Below are positions 1 to 5,278 of a stretch of 6,649 nucleotides of DNA, piece after piece (position 1 is the stretch's first letter; each line of letters begins with the position of its first letter). The notes under the pieces were generated by a model. That model ran no database searches, had not been told where the DNA came from, and was given only the letters and a program-made list of their open reading frames with translations. The DNA lies in contig JASLGC010000100.1 in the NCBI GenBank assembly GCA_030150335.1, forward strand, positions 1 through 6,649. Direction: 5' to 3'. Made by a program: the position numbers and the translations under genes. The DNA is from Flavobacterium sp. (GTDB lineage Bacteria; Bacteroidota; Bacteroidia; Flavobacteriales; Flavobacteriaceae).

Positions 1-404
1 CCTAAAACGATAGTCTTGATGATATTATCTTCAGGGGGAACAGAAAGGATTACTCTCTTAGCGCCTTGGTCTATATGTTGTTTAAGTAATTCGTATGTTT
101 TGCGTTTACCAGTAGCTTCAACGACATAGTCCACATTCAAAGCGTTCCAGTCTAATGCGGAGATTTCTTTTTCGTTAAAGAAAGGTATTTTCTTGTTATC
201 TATGATAATATGATGCTCATCATAGCTCACATCGTGCTTTAGTATTCCGTGAATACTATCGTATTTAAGCAGATGTGCCATTGTTTTAGTGTCAGCTAAG
301 TCATTTATGGCAACAACGTCTATCGTAGGGTTTTCCAGTAGAAGTTTGAATAAGTTGCGACCGATACGGCCAAAACCATTGATTGCAATATTTGTTTTTT
401 TCAT
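1..404 (-). CDS. gap: Type I glyceraldehyde-3-phosphate dehydrogenase, N-terminal part (cut by window edge)
   Basis: Leftward gene starting at the ATG at 404-402; 134 full codons are present before the left edge. By family knowledge it is a cytosolic enzyme that oxidises glyceraldehyde-3-phosphate to 1,3-bisphosphoglycerate with NAD(P)+ in glycolysis, or the reverse in gluconeogenesis. Visible signs are the Rossmann motif NGFGRIGR (residues 9-16), VAINDL (31-36) with an Asp at the position that usually favours NAD+, the DSIHG segment (49-53), VVEATG (94-99) and GAKRVILSVPP (114-124). The fragment ends at KTIVLG, just before the region that carries the catalytic Cys, so activity cannot be judged here. 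It lies 46 bp downstream of lipA on the same strand, behind a terminator-like hairpin. I see no clear TAnnTTTG promoter of its own, so read-through from lipA is possible. Flavobacteria may carry more than one type I GAPDH, and which paralogue this is cannot be told. Confidence 0.95.
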   Translation of the reverse strand, partial: MKKTNIAINGFGRIGRNLFKLLLENPTIDVVAINDLADTKTMAHLLKYDSIHGILKHDVSYDEHHIIIDNKKIPFFNEKEISALDWNALNVDYVVEATGKRKTYELLKQHIDQGAKRVILSVPPEDNIIKTIVL

Positions 405-409
405 AAATG

Positions 410-442
410 TAAAAACAAGAAGGTCGCTTTAGTAGCGACCTT
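410..442 (-). terminator. Hairpin terminator or attenuator between lipA and gap
   Basis: A perfect 9 bp stem (arms 420-428 and 434-442, arm sequence AAGGTCGCT) closes a 5-nt loop. Read leftward it is followed by CTTGTTTTT, a U-rich tail interrupted by one G. It begins 8 bp past the lipA stop codon and its tail ends only a few bases before the gap ATG. This fits an intrinsic terminator for lipA. Because gap has no obvious promoter, it could also be a partial terminator that lowers gap expression from a shared transcript. Confidence 0.75.
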
Positions 443-450
443 ATATTTTG

Positions 451-1323
451 TTATAAAAGATGTTTTTGTGCTCGGTAAGAAGAACGAACTAATGCTCCAC
501 TTTCAACATGTCTAAAACCTAATTCCAAACCTATTTTCTCGTATTTTTCGAATTGTTCAGGTGTGATAAATTCTTTTACAGGAAGGTGTTTTTTACTTGG
601 TTGTAAATATTGACCTATTGTAAGTACATCTAAATTCACAGCTCTTAAATCGTGCATCGTTTGGATTACTTCTTCTTCAGTTTCACCTAAACCTAACATG
701 ATACCTGATTTAGTTCTATTGATACCTTGGTCTTTTAAGTATTTCAATACTTCTAAACTACGGTCGTATTTAGCTTGAATTCTCACTTCTCTTGTCAGTC
801 TGCGTACAGTTTCCATATTGTGAGATACGATTTCAGGCGCTACTTCAATGATACGGTCTATATTGCGTTCCATTCCTTGGAAGTCAGGAATTAATGTTTC
901 TAATGTAGTTTCAGGACTAATACGTCTAATGGCTTGCACTGTTTCAGCCCAAATAATAGACCCTCCATCTTTTAAATCATCACGGTCAACACTTGTGATA
1001 ACAGCGTGTTTGATTTTCATTAATTTAATAGAACGAGCTACTTTTTCAGGTTCATCCCAATCCACTGTCTCAGGACGGCCGGTTTTTACACCACAGAATC
1101 CACAAGAACGTGTACAGATATTACCTAAAATCATAAAGGTTGCAGTACCTTCTCCCCAACATTCTCCCATATTAGGGCAACTACCAGATGTACAAATCGT
1201 ATTAAGCTTGTATTTATCTACTAATCCTCTTAATTCAGTATATTTTTTTCCTGTAGGAAGTTTAACGCGTAACCATTTCGGTTTAGCCTTTGGTTCTATA
1301 TTTGAGTCTAAAATTGTATTCAT
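451..1323 (-). CDS. lipA: Lipoyl synthase (radical SAM)
   Basis: This 290-residue protein has the length and motifs of LipA, which inserts two sulfurs into octanoyl groups bound to the lipoyl domains of 2-oxoacid dehydrogenases and the glycine cleavage H protein, in the cytoplasm. The auxiliary 4Fe-4S cluster motif is CTSGSCPNMGEC (Cys44, Cys49, Cys55). The radical SAM CX3CX2C motif is CTRSCGFC (Cys70, Cys74, Cys77). The C-terminal RSSY motif (280-283) supplies the serine ligand of the auxiliary cluster in characterised LipA. The segments ITSVDRDDL, HNMETV and GIMLGLGE are also typical of the family. All six cysteines are present and nothing looks truncated. The ATG at 1323-1321 lies about 20 bp after a good -7 box. 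There is no clear Shine-Dalgarno sequence, which is usual in this phylum. gap follows on the same strand; no lipB is visible in the window. Confidence 0.98.
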   Translation of the reverse strand: MNTILDSNIEPKAKPKWLRVKLPTGKKYTELRGLVDKYKLNTICTSGSCPNMGECWGEGTATFMILGNICTRSCGFCGVKTGRPETVDWDEPEKVARSIKLMKIKHAVITSVDRDDLKDGGSIIWAETVQAIRRISPETTLETLIPDFQGMERNIDRIIEVAPEIVSHNMETVRRLTREVRIQAKYDRSLEVLKYLKDQGINRTKSGIMLGLGETEEEVIQTMHDLRAVNLDVLTIGQYLQPSKKHLPVKEFITPEQFEKYEKIGLELGFRHVESGALVRSSYRAQKHLL

Positions 1324-1343
1324 ACTTTCAGTTTATCAAAGTA

Positions 1344-1351
1344 CAAATATA
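1344..1351 (-). promoter_or_regulatory. Probable -7 promoter box of lipA
   Basis: Read leftward the bases are TATATTTG, a perfect match to the Bacteroidetes -7 consensus TAnnTTTG. It would start transcription near 1337-1340 and give a leader of about 15 nt before the lipA ATG. I see no good TTG-type -33 element at the expected distance; that space is filled by the TTTAAG repeats. Confidence 0.65.
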
Positions 1352-1383
1352 CTTAAACTTATATTTTTAAGCGCATTTTTAAG
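1352..1383. repeat. TTTAAG repeat cluster directly upstream of the lipA -7 box
   Basis: The 9-mer ATTTTTAAG occurs twice in the same orientation (1363-1371 and 1375-1383), 12 bp apart start to start. The inverse hexamer CTTAAA lies at 1352-1357 and forms an inverted repeat with TTTAAG at 1366-1371. The cluster covers the place where the lipA -33 element would be, so it could be a regulator binding site. In DNA this AT-rich, chance occurrence is a real possibility. Confidence 0.4.
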
Positions 1384-1490
1384 TGTGAATTAGCGTAGTA
1401 TATGAGTTGCAACTTTTGTTTTGAATGAATTTGTAAGAAAAATTGTCATTCTTTGACTAAGATGAACAAACGAATTTAGATAGTTGAGAA

Positions 1491-1509
1491 AATAACTTTT
1501 GTAGTTATT
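1491..1509. repeat. Short perfect inverted repeat in the lipA-nhaA spacer
   Basis: AATAACT (1491-1497) and AGTTATT (1503-1509) are perfect reverse complements around a 5-bp centre, TTTGT. The size and symmetry suit a dimeric regulator site. It is about 215 bp upstream of the nhaA -7 box and 140 bp from that of lipA, so no target gene is obvious, and chance is possible in AT-rich DNA. Confidence 0.35.
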
Positions 1510-1588
1510 GAGGTGTTTTGGTCAACTGAATGTGGAAAGTGTGAATTGAGGGTCGGGTGTTTTTTTGATGTAATATGATTAATTAAAA

Positions 1589-1643
1589 TCTCTGAAATTT
1601 AACAGAGAGAGCTTTGTAAAAAAAATCAAAGCTCTCTAAATTT
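1589..1643. repeat. Long inverted repeat with an overlapping alternative hairpin
   Basis: AGAGAGCTTTG (1606-1616) pairs perfectly with CAAAGCTCTCT (1627-1637) around a 10-nt A-rich loop. The stem can be lengthened by AAATTT (1595-1600) with AAATTT (1638-1643), leaving a 5-nt bulge at 1601-1605. A competing hairpin, TCTCTG (1589-1594) with CAGAGA (1603-1608), shares bases 1606-1608 with the main stem, so the two cannot form fully together. Neither strand has a U-tract after the stem, so it is not a standard terminator. It lies about 85 bp upstream of the proposed nhaA -7 box, outside the predicted transcript. Confidence 0.7.
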
Positions 1644-1696
1644 GTAAGAGATAGTTTAAATATTCAAATATTAGAGCGATTTTGAAGGATATTTAA

Positions 1697-1730
1697 TTGA
1701 AAAATAGTAAAAAAACATAGGCTGTATTTG
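1697..1730 (+). promoter_or_regulatory. Probable nhaA promoter
   Basis: TTG at 1697-1699 and TGTATTTG at 1723-1730 are separated by 23 bp. They match the flavobacterial pattern TTG, spacer of about 17-23 bp, then TAnnTTTG, with one mismatch (G for A at the second base of the -7 box). Transcription would start near 1735, giving a leader of roughly 40 nt before the ATG at 1778. The box includes the G of a possible upstream GTG start, which argues against that start. Confidence 0.55.
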
Positions 1731-1777
1731 TGCAAAATCGAGAGAAAACATATATTCGCTTACAAATATTTAAAAAA

Positions 1778-3124
1778 ATGGAGAATCAAATTAAAGTAAC
1801 ACCTGCAGACAAATGGATTACCAATCCAGTAAGCAGATTTATGAGTAAATCTACATCTGGAGGAGTTGTATTATTTTTAGCTGCTTTGATTGCCATATTT
1901 ATGGCTAATTCACCTTGGGCAGGAGAGTATGTAAATTTTTGGGAAAATAATCATATTGGTTTCTCTTTTAATGATAGTGTGTTGAATCACTCTTTGAAAG
2001 AATGGGTTAATGATGGTTTAATGTCAATATTTTTCTTCGTAGTAGGTCTTGAATTAAAAAGAGAATTGACTACTGGAGAATTATCATCACCAAAGAAAGC
2101 AATGTTGCCAATTATTGCTGCAATTGGAGGGATGGCTGTACCGGCATTAGTTTATTTGTTTTTTAACGGAGGAACAGATGCTGCTCACGGATGGGGAATT
2201 CCAATGGCAACGGATATTGCGTTTGCTTTAGGAGTATTATTCTTATTAGGAGATAAAGTGCCTACTTCATTGAAAGTGTTTTTGACAGCTTTAGCAATTG
2301 CGGATGACTTAGGTGCTGTATTAGTTATTGCTATTTTCTATACAAATGATTTATCGTTGATGAACCTTGGAATAGGTATCGGATTCTTTGGATTGTTGAT
2401 TATAAGTAACCTTTTAGGAGTTAGAAATACTGTTTACTATGCAATTATTGGTATTGGAGGTATTTGGTTGTCTTTCTTACTATCAGGAGTACATGCTACG
2501 ATTGCTGCAGTATTAGCTGCGTTTGCAATTCCATCTACTGCTAAAGTACACGAAGCTTACTTCGTAAATAAAATAGATAAATTACGCGAGCGTTTCCGTA
2601 AAATAGACCCGGATGATAAAATTCCAAATTTAACTGGGGAACAAATGGAGTGTGTGGAGCGTATTCAAAAGTTATCTACTGACGCATTGCCACCTGCAAT
2701 TCGCTTAGAGCACAGTATGCACAACTTCGTAGGGTTCTTTGTAATGCCTGTGTTTGCATTAGCGAATGCTGCTATTCCAATCTCTTTAGGAGGTGGAGCT
2801 GGATTAAGTGCTGTAACCTTAGGGGTAGCATTAGGTTTACTTGTTGGAAAAGTAGTTGGTGTGGCTGGATTAACAGCTTTATTAATCAAACTGAAAGTTG
2901 TAGCTATGCCGAAAGGGATGACTTATGGTAACTTATTAGGACTTGGTTTCTTAGCATCTATTGGGTTTACAATGTCATTATTCGTTACTGAATTAGCGTT
3001 TGATATTAACTTACACCCTGACTTTCCAGACCAAGCTAAATTAGGTATCTTGATTGCTTCTGGATTAGGAGGAATTATAGGATATTTACTTTTAAACTTC
3101 TTAGGAAAGAAAAAAACAGAGTAA
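1778..3124 (+). CDS. nhaA: Na+/H+ antiporter NhaA
   Basis: This inner-membrane protein of 448 residues (from the ATG at 1778) exports Na+ or Li+ in exchange for protons and supports salt and alkaline-pH tolerance. About 12 hydrophobic segments run from residue 27 to 441. The family core is intact: GIPMATDIAFALG (140-152) with Thr145 and Asp146, the ion-binding pair Asp176-Asp177 in AIADDLGAV, and Lys358 in LLVGKVVG. These correspond to E. coli Thr132/Asp133, Asp163/Asp164 and Lys300. VGLELKRE (89-96) matches the pH-sensing segment, and SGVHAT is at 236-241. It is longer than the E. coli protein (388 residues), mainly through a charged loop at about 254-312. The frame could begin at a GTG at 1730, adding 16 residues, but that codon overlaps the proposed -7 box. 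The ATG follows an A-rich leader typical of the phylum. It appears monocistronic, with its own promoter and terminator. Confidence 0.97.
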   Translation: MENQIKVTPADKWITNPVSRFMSKSTSGGVVLFLAALIAIFMANSPWAGEYVNFWENNHIGFSFNDSVLNHSLKEWVNDGLMSIFFFVVGLELKRELTTGELSSPKKAMLPIIAAIGGMAVPALVYLFFNGGTDAAHGWGIPMATDIAFALGVLFLLGDKVPTSLKVFLTALAIADDLGAVLVIAIFYTNDLSLMNLGIGIGFFGLLIISNLLGVRNTVYYAIIGIGGIWLSFLLSGVHATIAAVLAAFAIPSTAKVHEAYFVNKIDKLRERFRKIDPDDKIPNLTGEQMECVERIQKLSTDALPPAIRLEHSMHNFVGFFVMPVFALANAAIPISLGGGAGLSAVTLGVALGLLVGKVVGVAGLTALLIKLKVVAMPKGMTYGNLLGLGFLASIGFTMSLFVTELAFDINLHPDFPDQAKLGILIASGLGGIIGYLLLNFLGKKKTE

Positions 3125-3146
3125 AATAAACTTTTCAATATAAAGG

Positions 3147-3185
3147 AATGCCCAGTAAATGATGTTGTTTACTGGGCATTTTTTA
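3147..3185 (+). terminator. Intrinsic terminator of nhaA
   Basis: A perfect 13 bp stem (arms 3147-3159 and 3168-3180, arm AATGCCCAGTAAA) with an 8-nt loop is followed directly by a run of T. It starts 22 bp after the nhaA stop codon and separates nhaA from the ABC-F gene. Confidence 0.92.
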
Positions 3186-3221
3186 TTGGTGTAAATGTAG
3201 TATAGGATATCTAACAAATAC

Positions 3222-3229
3222 TATATTTG
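3222..3229 (+). promoter_or_regulatory. Probable -7 promoter box of the ABC-F gene
   Basis: TATATTTG is a perfect match to the TAnnTTTG consensus, placed 33 bp before the ATG, so the leader would be about 25-30 nt. No good TTG element is visible 17-23 bp upstream. The preceding nhaA terminator makes an independent promoter here likely. Confidence 0.65.
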
Positions 3230-3262
3230 CAACTTAATTAAAAATCAGATACACAAGATTAC

Positions 3263-4894
3263 ATGATAACAGTTAATGATATTTCAGTTCAGTTTGGAGG
3301 TACTACTTTATTTAGTGGAGTAAACTTTTCTATCAATGAAAATGATAAGATTGCTCTTATGGGAAAAAATGGAGCAGGTAAATCTACTTTATTAAAAATA
3401 GTTGCAGGAAAGAATAAACCTTCTTCTGGAGCTATTTCAGCGCCAAAAGATGCTGTTATTGCCTACTTGCCTCAGCACTTATTGACAGAGGATGATTGTA
3501 CCGTAAGAGAAGAAACTTCTAAGGCTTTTTCAGAGATTTTTTCAATGAAAGCTGAAATTGATAAGCTTAATGAAGAATTGACTGTTCGTACAGACTATGA
3601 GAGTGATAGTTATATGAAGTTAATTGAGCGTGTATCTGAATTAAGTGAAAAGTTCTATTCTGTAGAGGAAGTGAATTATGATGCAGAGATTGAAAAGATT
3701 CTAAAGGGATTAGGTTTCTCTCGTGAAGATATGGAAAGACCAACATCAGAGTTTAGTGGTGGATGGAGAATGCGTATTGAATTGGCTAAAATCTTGTTGT
3801 TGAAACCAGATTTGATTTTATTGGATGAGCCTACAAACCACATGGATATTGAGAGTATTCAATGGTTAGAGTCTTTCTTAATCAATTCTGCAAAGGCTGT
3901 TATGGTTATTTCCCATGACCGTGCGTTTGTTGACAATATTACAAATCGTACGATTGAAGTAACAATGGGTAAAATCTACGATTATAAAGCGAAATATTCT
4001 GATTATTTGGTATTGCGTCAAGACCGTAGAGCGCATCAATTGAAAGCGTATGAAGAGCAACAAAAAATGATTGCTGAGAATACGGAGTTTATTGAGCGTT
4101 TTAAAGGGACTTATTCTAAGACTTTGCAAGTGCAATCACGTGTGAAGATGTTAGAGAAGTTAGAGATTATTCAAGTGGATGAAGTTGATAACTCAGCTTT
4201 GCGTTTGAAATTCCCTCCTGCAGCTCGTTCAGGACAGTATCCTGTTGTTGTTAATGAACTTTGCAAATCTTACGGAGACCACGTTGTATTTAAAAATGCA
4301 AGTATTGTTGTAGAAAGAGGACAGAAGGTTGCTTTTGTTGGAAAGAATGGAGAAGGTAAGTCAACAATGATTAAGGCAATTATGGGAGAGATAGACTATG
4401 AAGGTAGTTTAGAACTTGGTCATAATGTTCAGGTTGGATACTTTGCCCAAAATCAAGCGTCATTGTTAGATGAGAGTTTAACTATTTTTGAAACAGTAGA
4501 TAGAATTGCAGAAGGAGATATCAGAACGCAAATCAAGAATATTTTAGGGGCATTTATGTTCTCTGGAGATGACATTCACAAAAAAGTGAAGGTATTGTCA
4601 GGAGGAGAAAAAACGCGTTTAGCAATGGTTAAGTTGTTATTAGAACCTTATAATGTGTTGATTCTGGATGAGCCTACTAACCATCTTGATATGAAAACAA
4701 AAGATATTATCAAGGATGCATTGAATGATTTTGAAGGAACAGTAATCTTGGTTTCTCACGACCGTGATTTCTTAAGCGGATTAGCTGAAAAGGTATTTGA
4801 GTTTGGAAATAAACGTGTGATGGAGCATTTTGAAGATATTAAAGGTTTCTTAGAAATGAAGAAAATGGAAAGTTTACGTGAAATTGAAAAATAA
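3263..4894 (+). CDS. ABC-F family ATPase (ribosome-associated, two nucleotide-binding domains)
   Basis: A soluble 543-residue protein with two ABC ATPase domains and no membrane segments, the layout of ABC-F proteins. Domain 1 has Walker A GKNGAGKS (34-41), Q-loop Gln71, signature SGGWR (165-169), Walker B with Glu189 in LDEPTNHMD, and switch His218. Domain 2 has GKNGEGKS (360-367), Gln396, LSGGE (445-449), Glu470 in LDEPTNHLD and His499. A helical arm lies at about 85-160, and a charged interdomain linker at about 245-318 corresponds to the P-site tRNA interaction motif. All catalytic residues are intact. Known ABC-F members bind the ribosomal E site and help stalled ribosomes (EttA, Uup, YbiT type) or protect against antibiotics. 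The short tail lacks the Uup C-terminal coiled coil. The subgroup cannot be fixed by eye; a housekeeping translation factor is more likely than a resistance gene, because the gene stands alone with a normal arm and base composition like its neighbours. Confidence 0.95.
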   Translation: MITVNDISVQFGGTTLFSGVNFSINENDKIALMGKNGAGKSTLLKIVAGKNKPSSGAISAPKDAVIAYLPQHLLTEDDCTVREETSKAFSEIFSMKAEIDKLNEELTVRTDYESDSYMKLIERVSELSEKFYSVEEVNYDAEIEKILKGLGFSREDMERPTSEFSGGWRMRIELAKILLLKPDLILLDEPTNHMDIESIQWLESFLINSAKAVMVISHDRAFVDNITNRTIEVTMGKIYDYKAKYSDYLVLRQDRRAHQLKAYEEQQKMIAENTEFIERFKGTYSKTLQVQSRVKMLEKLEIIQVDEVDNSALRLKFPPAARSGQYPVVVNELCKSYGDHVVFKNASIVVERGQKVAFVGKNGEGKSTMIKAIMGEIDYEGSLELGHNVQVGYFAQNQASLLDESLTIFETVDRIAEGDIRTQIKNILGAFMFSGDDIHKKVKVLSGGEKTRLAMVKLLLEPYNVLILDEPTNHLDMKTKDIIKDALNDFEGTVILVSHDRDFLSGLAEKVFEFGNKRVMEHFEDIKGFLEMKKMESLREIEK

Positions 4895-4962
4895 GTAGCT
4901 TTGCTATATTTATTTAAAATTTTGATACTATATTTTTGAGGGTAAATAGCGCCTTGAACATA

Positions 4963-5008
4963 AAAGAAAGCATATTTCATATTTTGTGAAGTATGCTTTC
5001 TTTTTTTT
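4963..5008 (+). terminator. Intrinsic terminator after the ABC-F gene
   Basis: A 16 bp stem (arms 4963-4978 and 4988-5003, one G-U pair) with a 9-nt loop runs into eight T residues (5001-5008). It begins 68 bp after the ABC-F stop codon and ends that transcription unit before the efflux gene. Confidence 0.92.
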
Positions 5009-5171
5009 GAATAAAATCGAAAATGTAAATGGCATGTATTTTGTTTAGTTGGCTATTGAGAATATTAAAGTTTGAAAAAGATAGGAGGGTATTAAGTTAA
5101 AAGAGGTGTTTTAGCTTAAAATAATTTGAGTAATCAATAGTACTTACCTTTATTTGCTTGGAATATAACTT
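5009..5171. other. Non-coding stretch upstream of the tolC-like promoters
   Basis: This is the first part of the 384 bp space between the ABC-F and tolC-like genes. No gene is visible: short frames from the available ATG codons stop within a few residues. An AGGAGG at 5083-5088 is not followed by an open frame. I see no tRNA-like or other clear RNA structure in it. Confidence 0.6.
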
Positions 5172-5179
5172 TACTTTTG
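5172..5179 (+). promoter_or_regulatory. Candidate distal -7 box of the tolC-like gene
   Basis: TACTTTTG matches TAnnTTTG exactly. A TTTG at 5153-5156 lies 15 bp upstream, slightly closer than usual for the -33 element. If used, the leader would be about 95 nt and would include the small inverted repeat at 5181-5200. Confidence 0.4.
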
Positions 5180-5180
5180 C

Positions 5181-5220
5181 ATAAAATAGTTTAATTTTAT
5201 ACAGATTTTTTAAAATAGTT
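5181..5220 (+). repeat. Small inverted repeat and 10-bp direct repeat before the tolC-like gene
   Basis: ATAAAAT (5181-5187) and ATTTTAT (5194-5200) form a perfect 7 bp inverted repeat with a 6-bp centre. The 10-mer TAAAATAGTT occurs at 5182-5191 and again at 5211-5220. They lie between the two candidate -7 boxes, where a repressor site would be plausible, but the bases are nearly all A and T, so chance is a serious alternative. Confidence 0.35.
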
Positions 5221-5242
5221 AAGGTCAAGTTAGTTGAGTCTT

Positions 5243-5250
5243 TATATTTG
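5243..5250 (+). promoter_or_regulatory. Candidate proximal -7 box of the tolC-like gene
   Basis: TATATTTG matches the TAnnTTTG consensus exactly and lies 28 bp before the ATG at 5279. Transcription would start near 5256, giving a short leader like those proposed for lipA and the ABC-F gene. No clear -33 TTG is found at the usual distance. Confidence 0.55.
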
Positions 5251-5278
5251 TGTATGTTTAAAATAACAATGTAAGTTA

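Larger units (their letters stand above)
1384..1696. other. Non-coding divergent spacer between lipA and nhaA
   Basis: I see no convincing gene on either strand. The open frame crossing from lipA on the opposite strand reads the lipA antisense and has no family features. The spacer holds two inverted repeats (1491-1509 and 1589-1643) and an 11-mer, AAGTGTGAATT, whose second copy (1537-1547) repeats one at 1381-1391. No strong TAnnTTTG box was found in it that would drive a small RNA; the nearest match, TGAATTTG at 1426-1433, is weak. Confidence 0.6.

Noticed and set aside
848..1393. 181-codon open frame on the + strand
   Set aside because: It lies antisense to lipA, whose motifs are unmistakable, and its translation has no recognisable domain.
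1381..1547. Direct repeat AAGTGTGAATT (1381-1391 and 1537-1547) as the edges of an insertion
   Set aside because: There is no transposase, terminal inverted repeat or composition change between the copies; two 11-mers 156 bp apart are weak evidence.
1606..1637. Hairpin read as an intrinsic terminator
   Set aside because: The A or T run is in the loop rather than after the stem, and no gene on either strand ends here.
1640..1777. Cation-sensing riboswitch before nhaA
   Set aside because: Some nhaA genes have Li+-sensing leader RNAs (nhaA-I and nhaA-II motifs), but the predicted leader here is only about 40 nt, AT-rich and without a stable fold.
2665..2889. 74-codon open frame on the - strand
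   Set aside because: It lies wholly inside nhaA on the opposite strand; the Pro/Ala/Thr-rich translation is a by-product of the membrane-protein codons.
2923..3138. 71-codon open frame on the - strand
   Set aside because: It is antisense to the end of nhaA, has no family features, and would begin next to the nhaA terminator.
3878..4135. 85-codon open frame on the - strand
   Set aside because: It is antisense to a conserved part of the ABC-F gene.
4756..4980. 74-codon open frame on the - strand
   Set aside because: Most of it is antisense to the ABC-F C-terminus, and its start lies inside the terminator hairpin.
5083..5088. AGGAGG as a ribosome binding site of a hidden small gene
   Set aside because: No start codon with an open frame follows at a suitable distance, and Bacteroidetes rarely depend on such sites.
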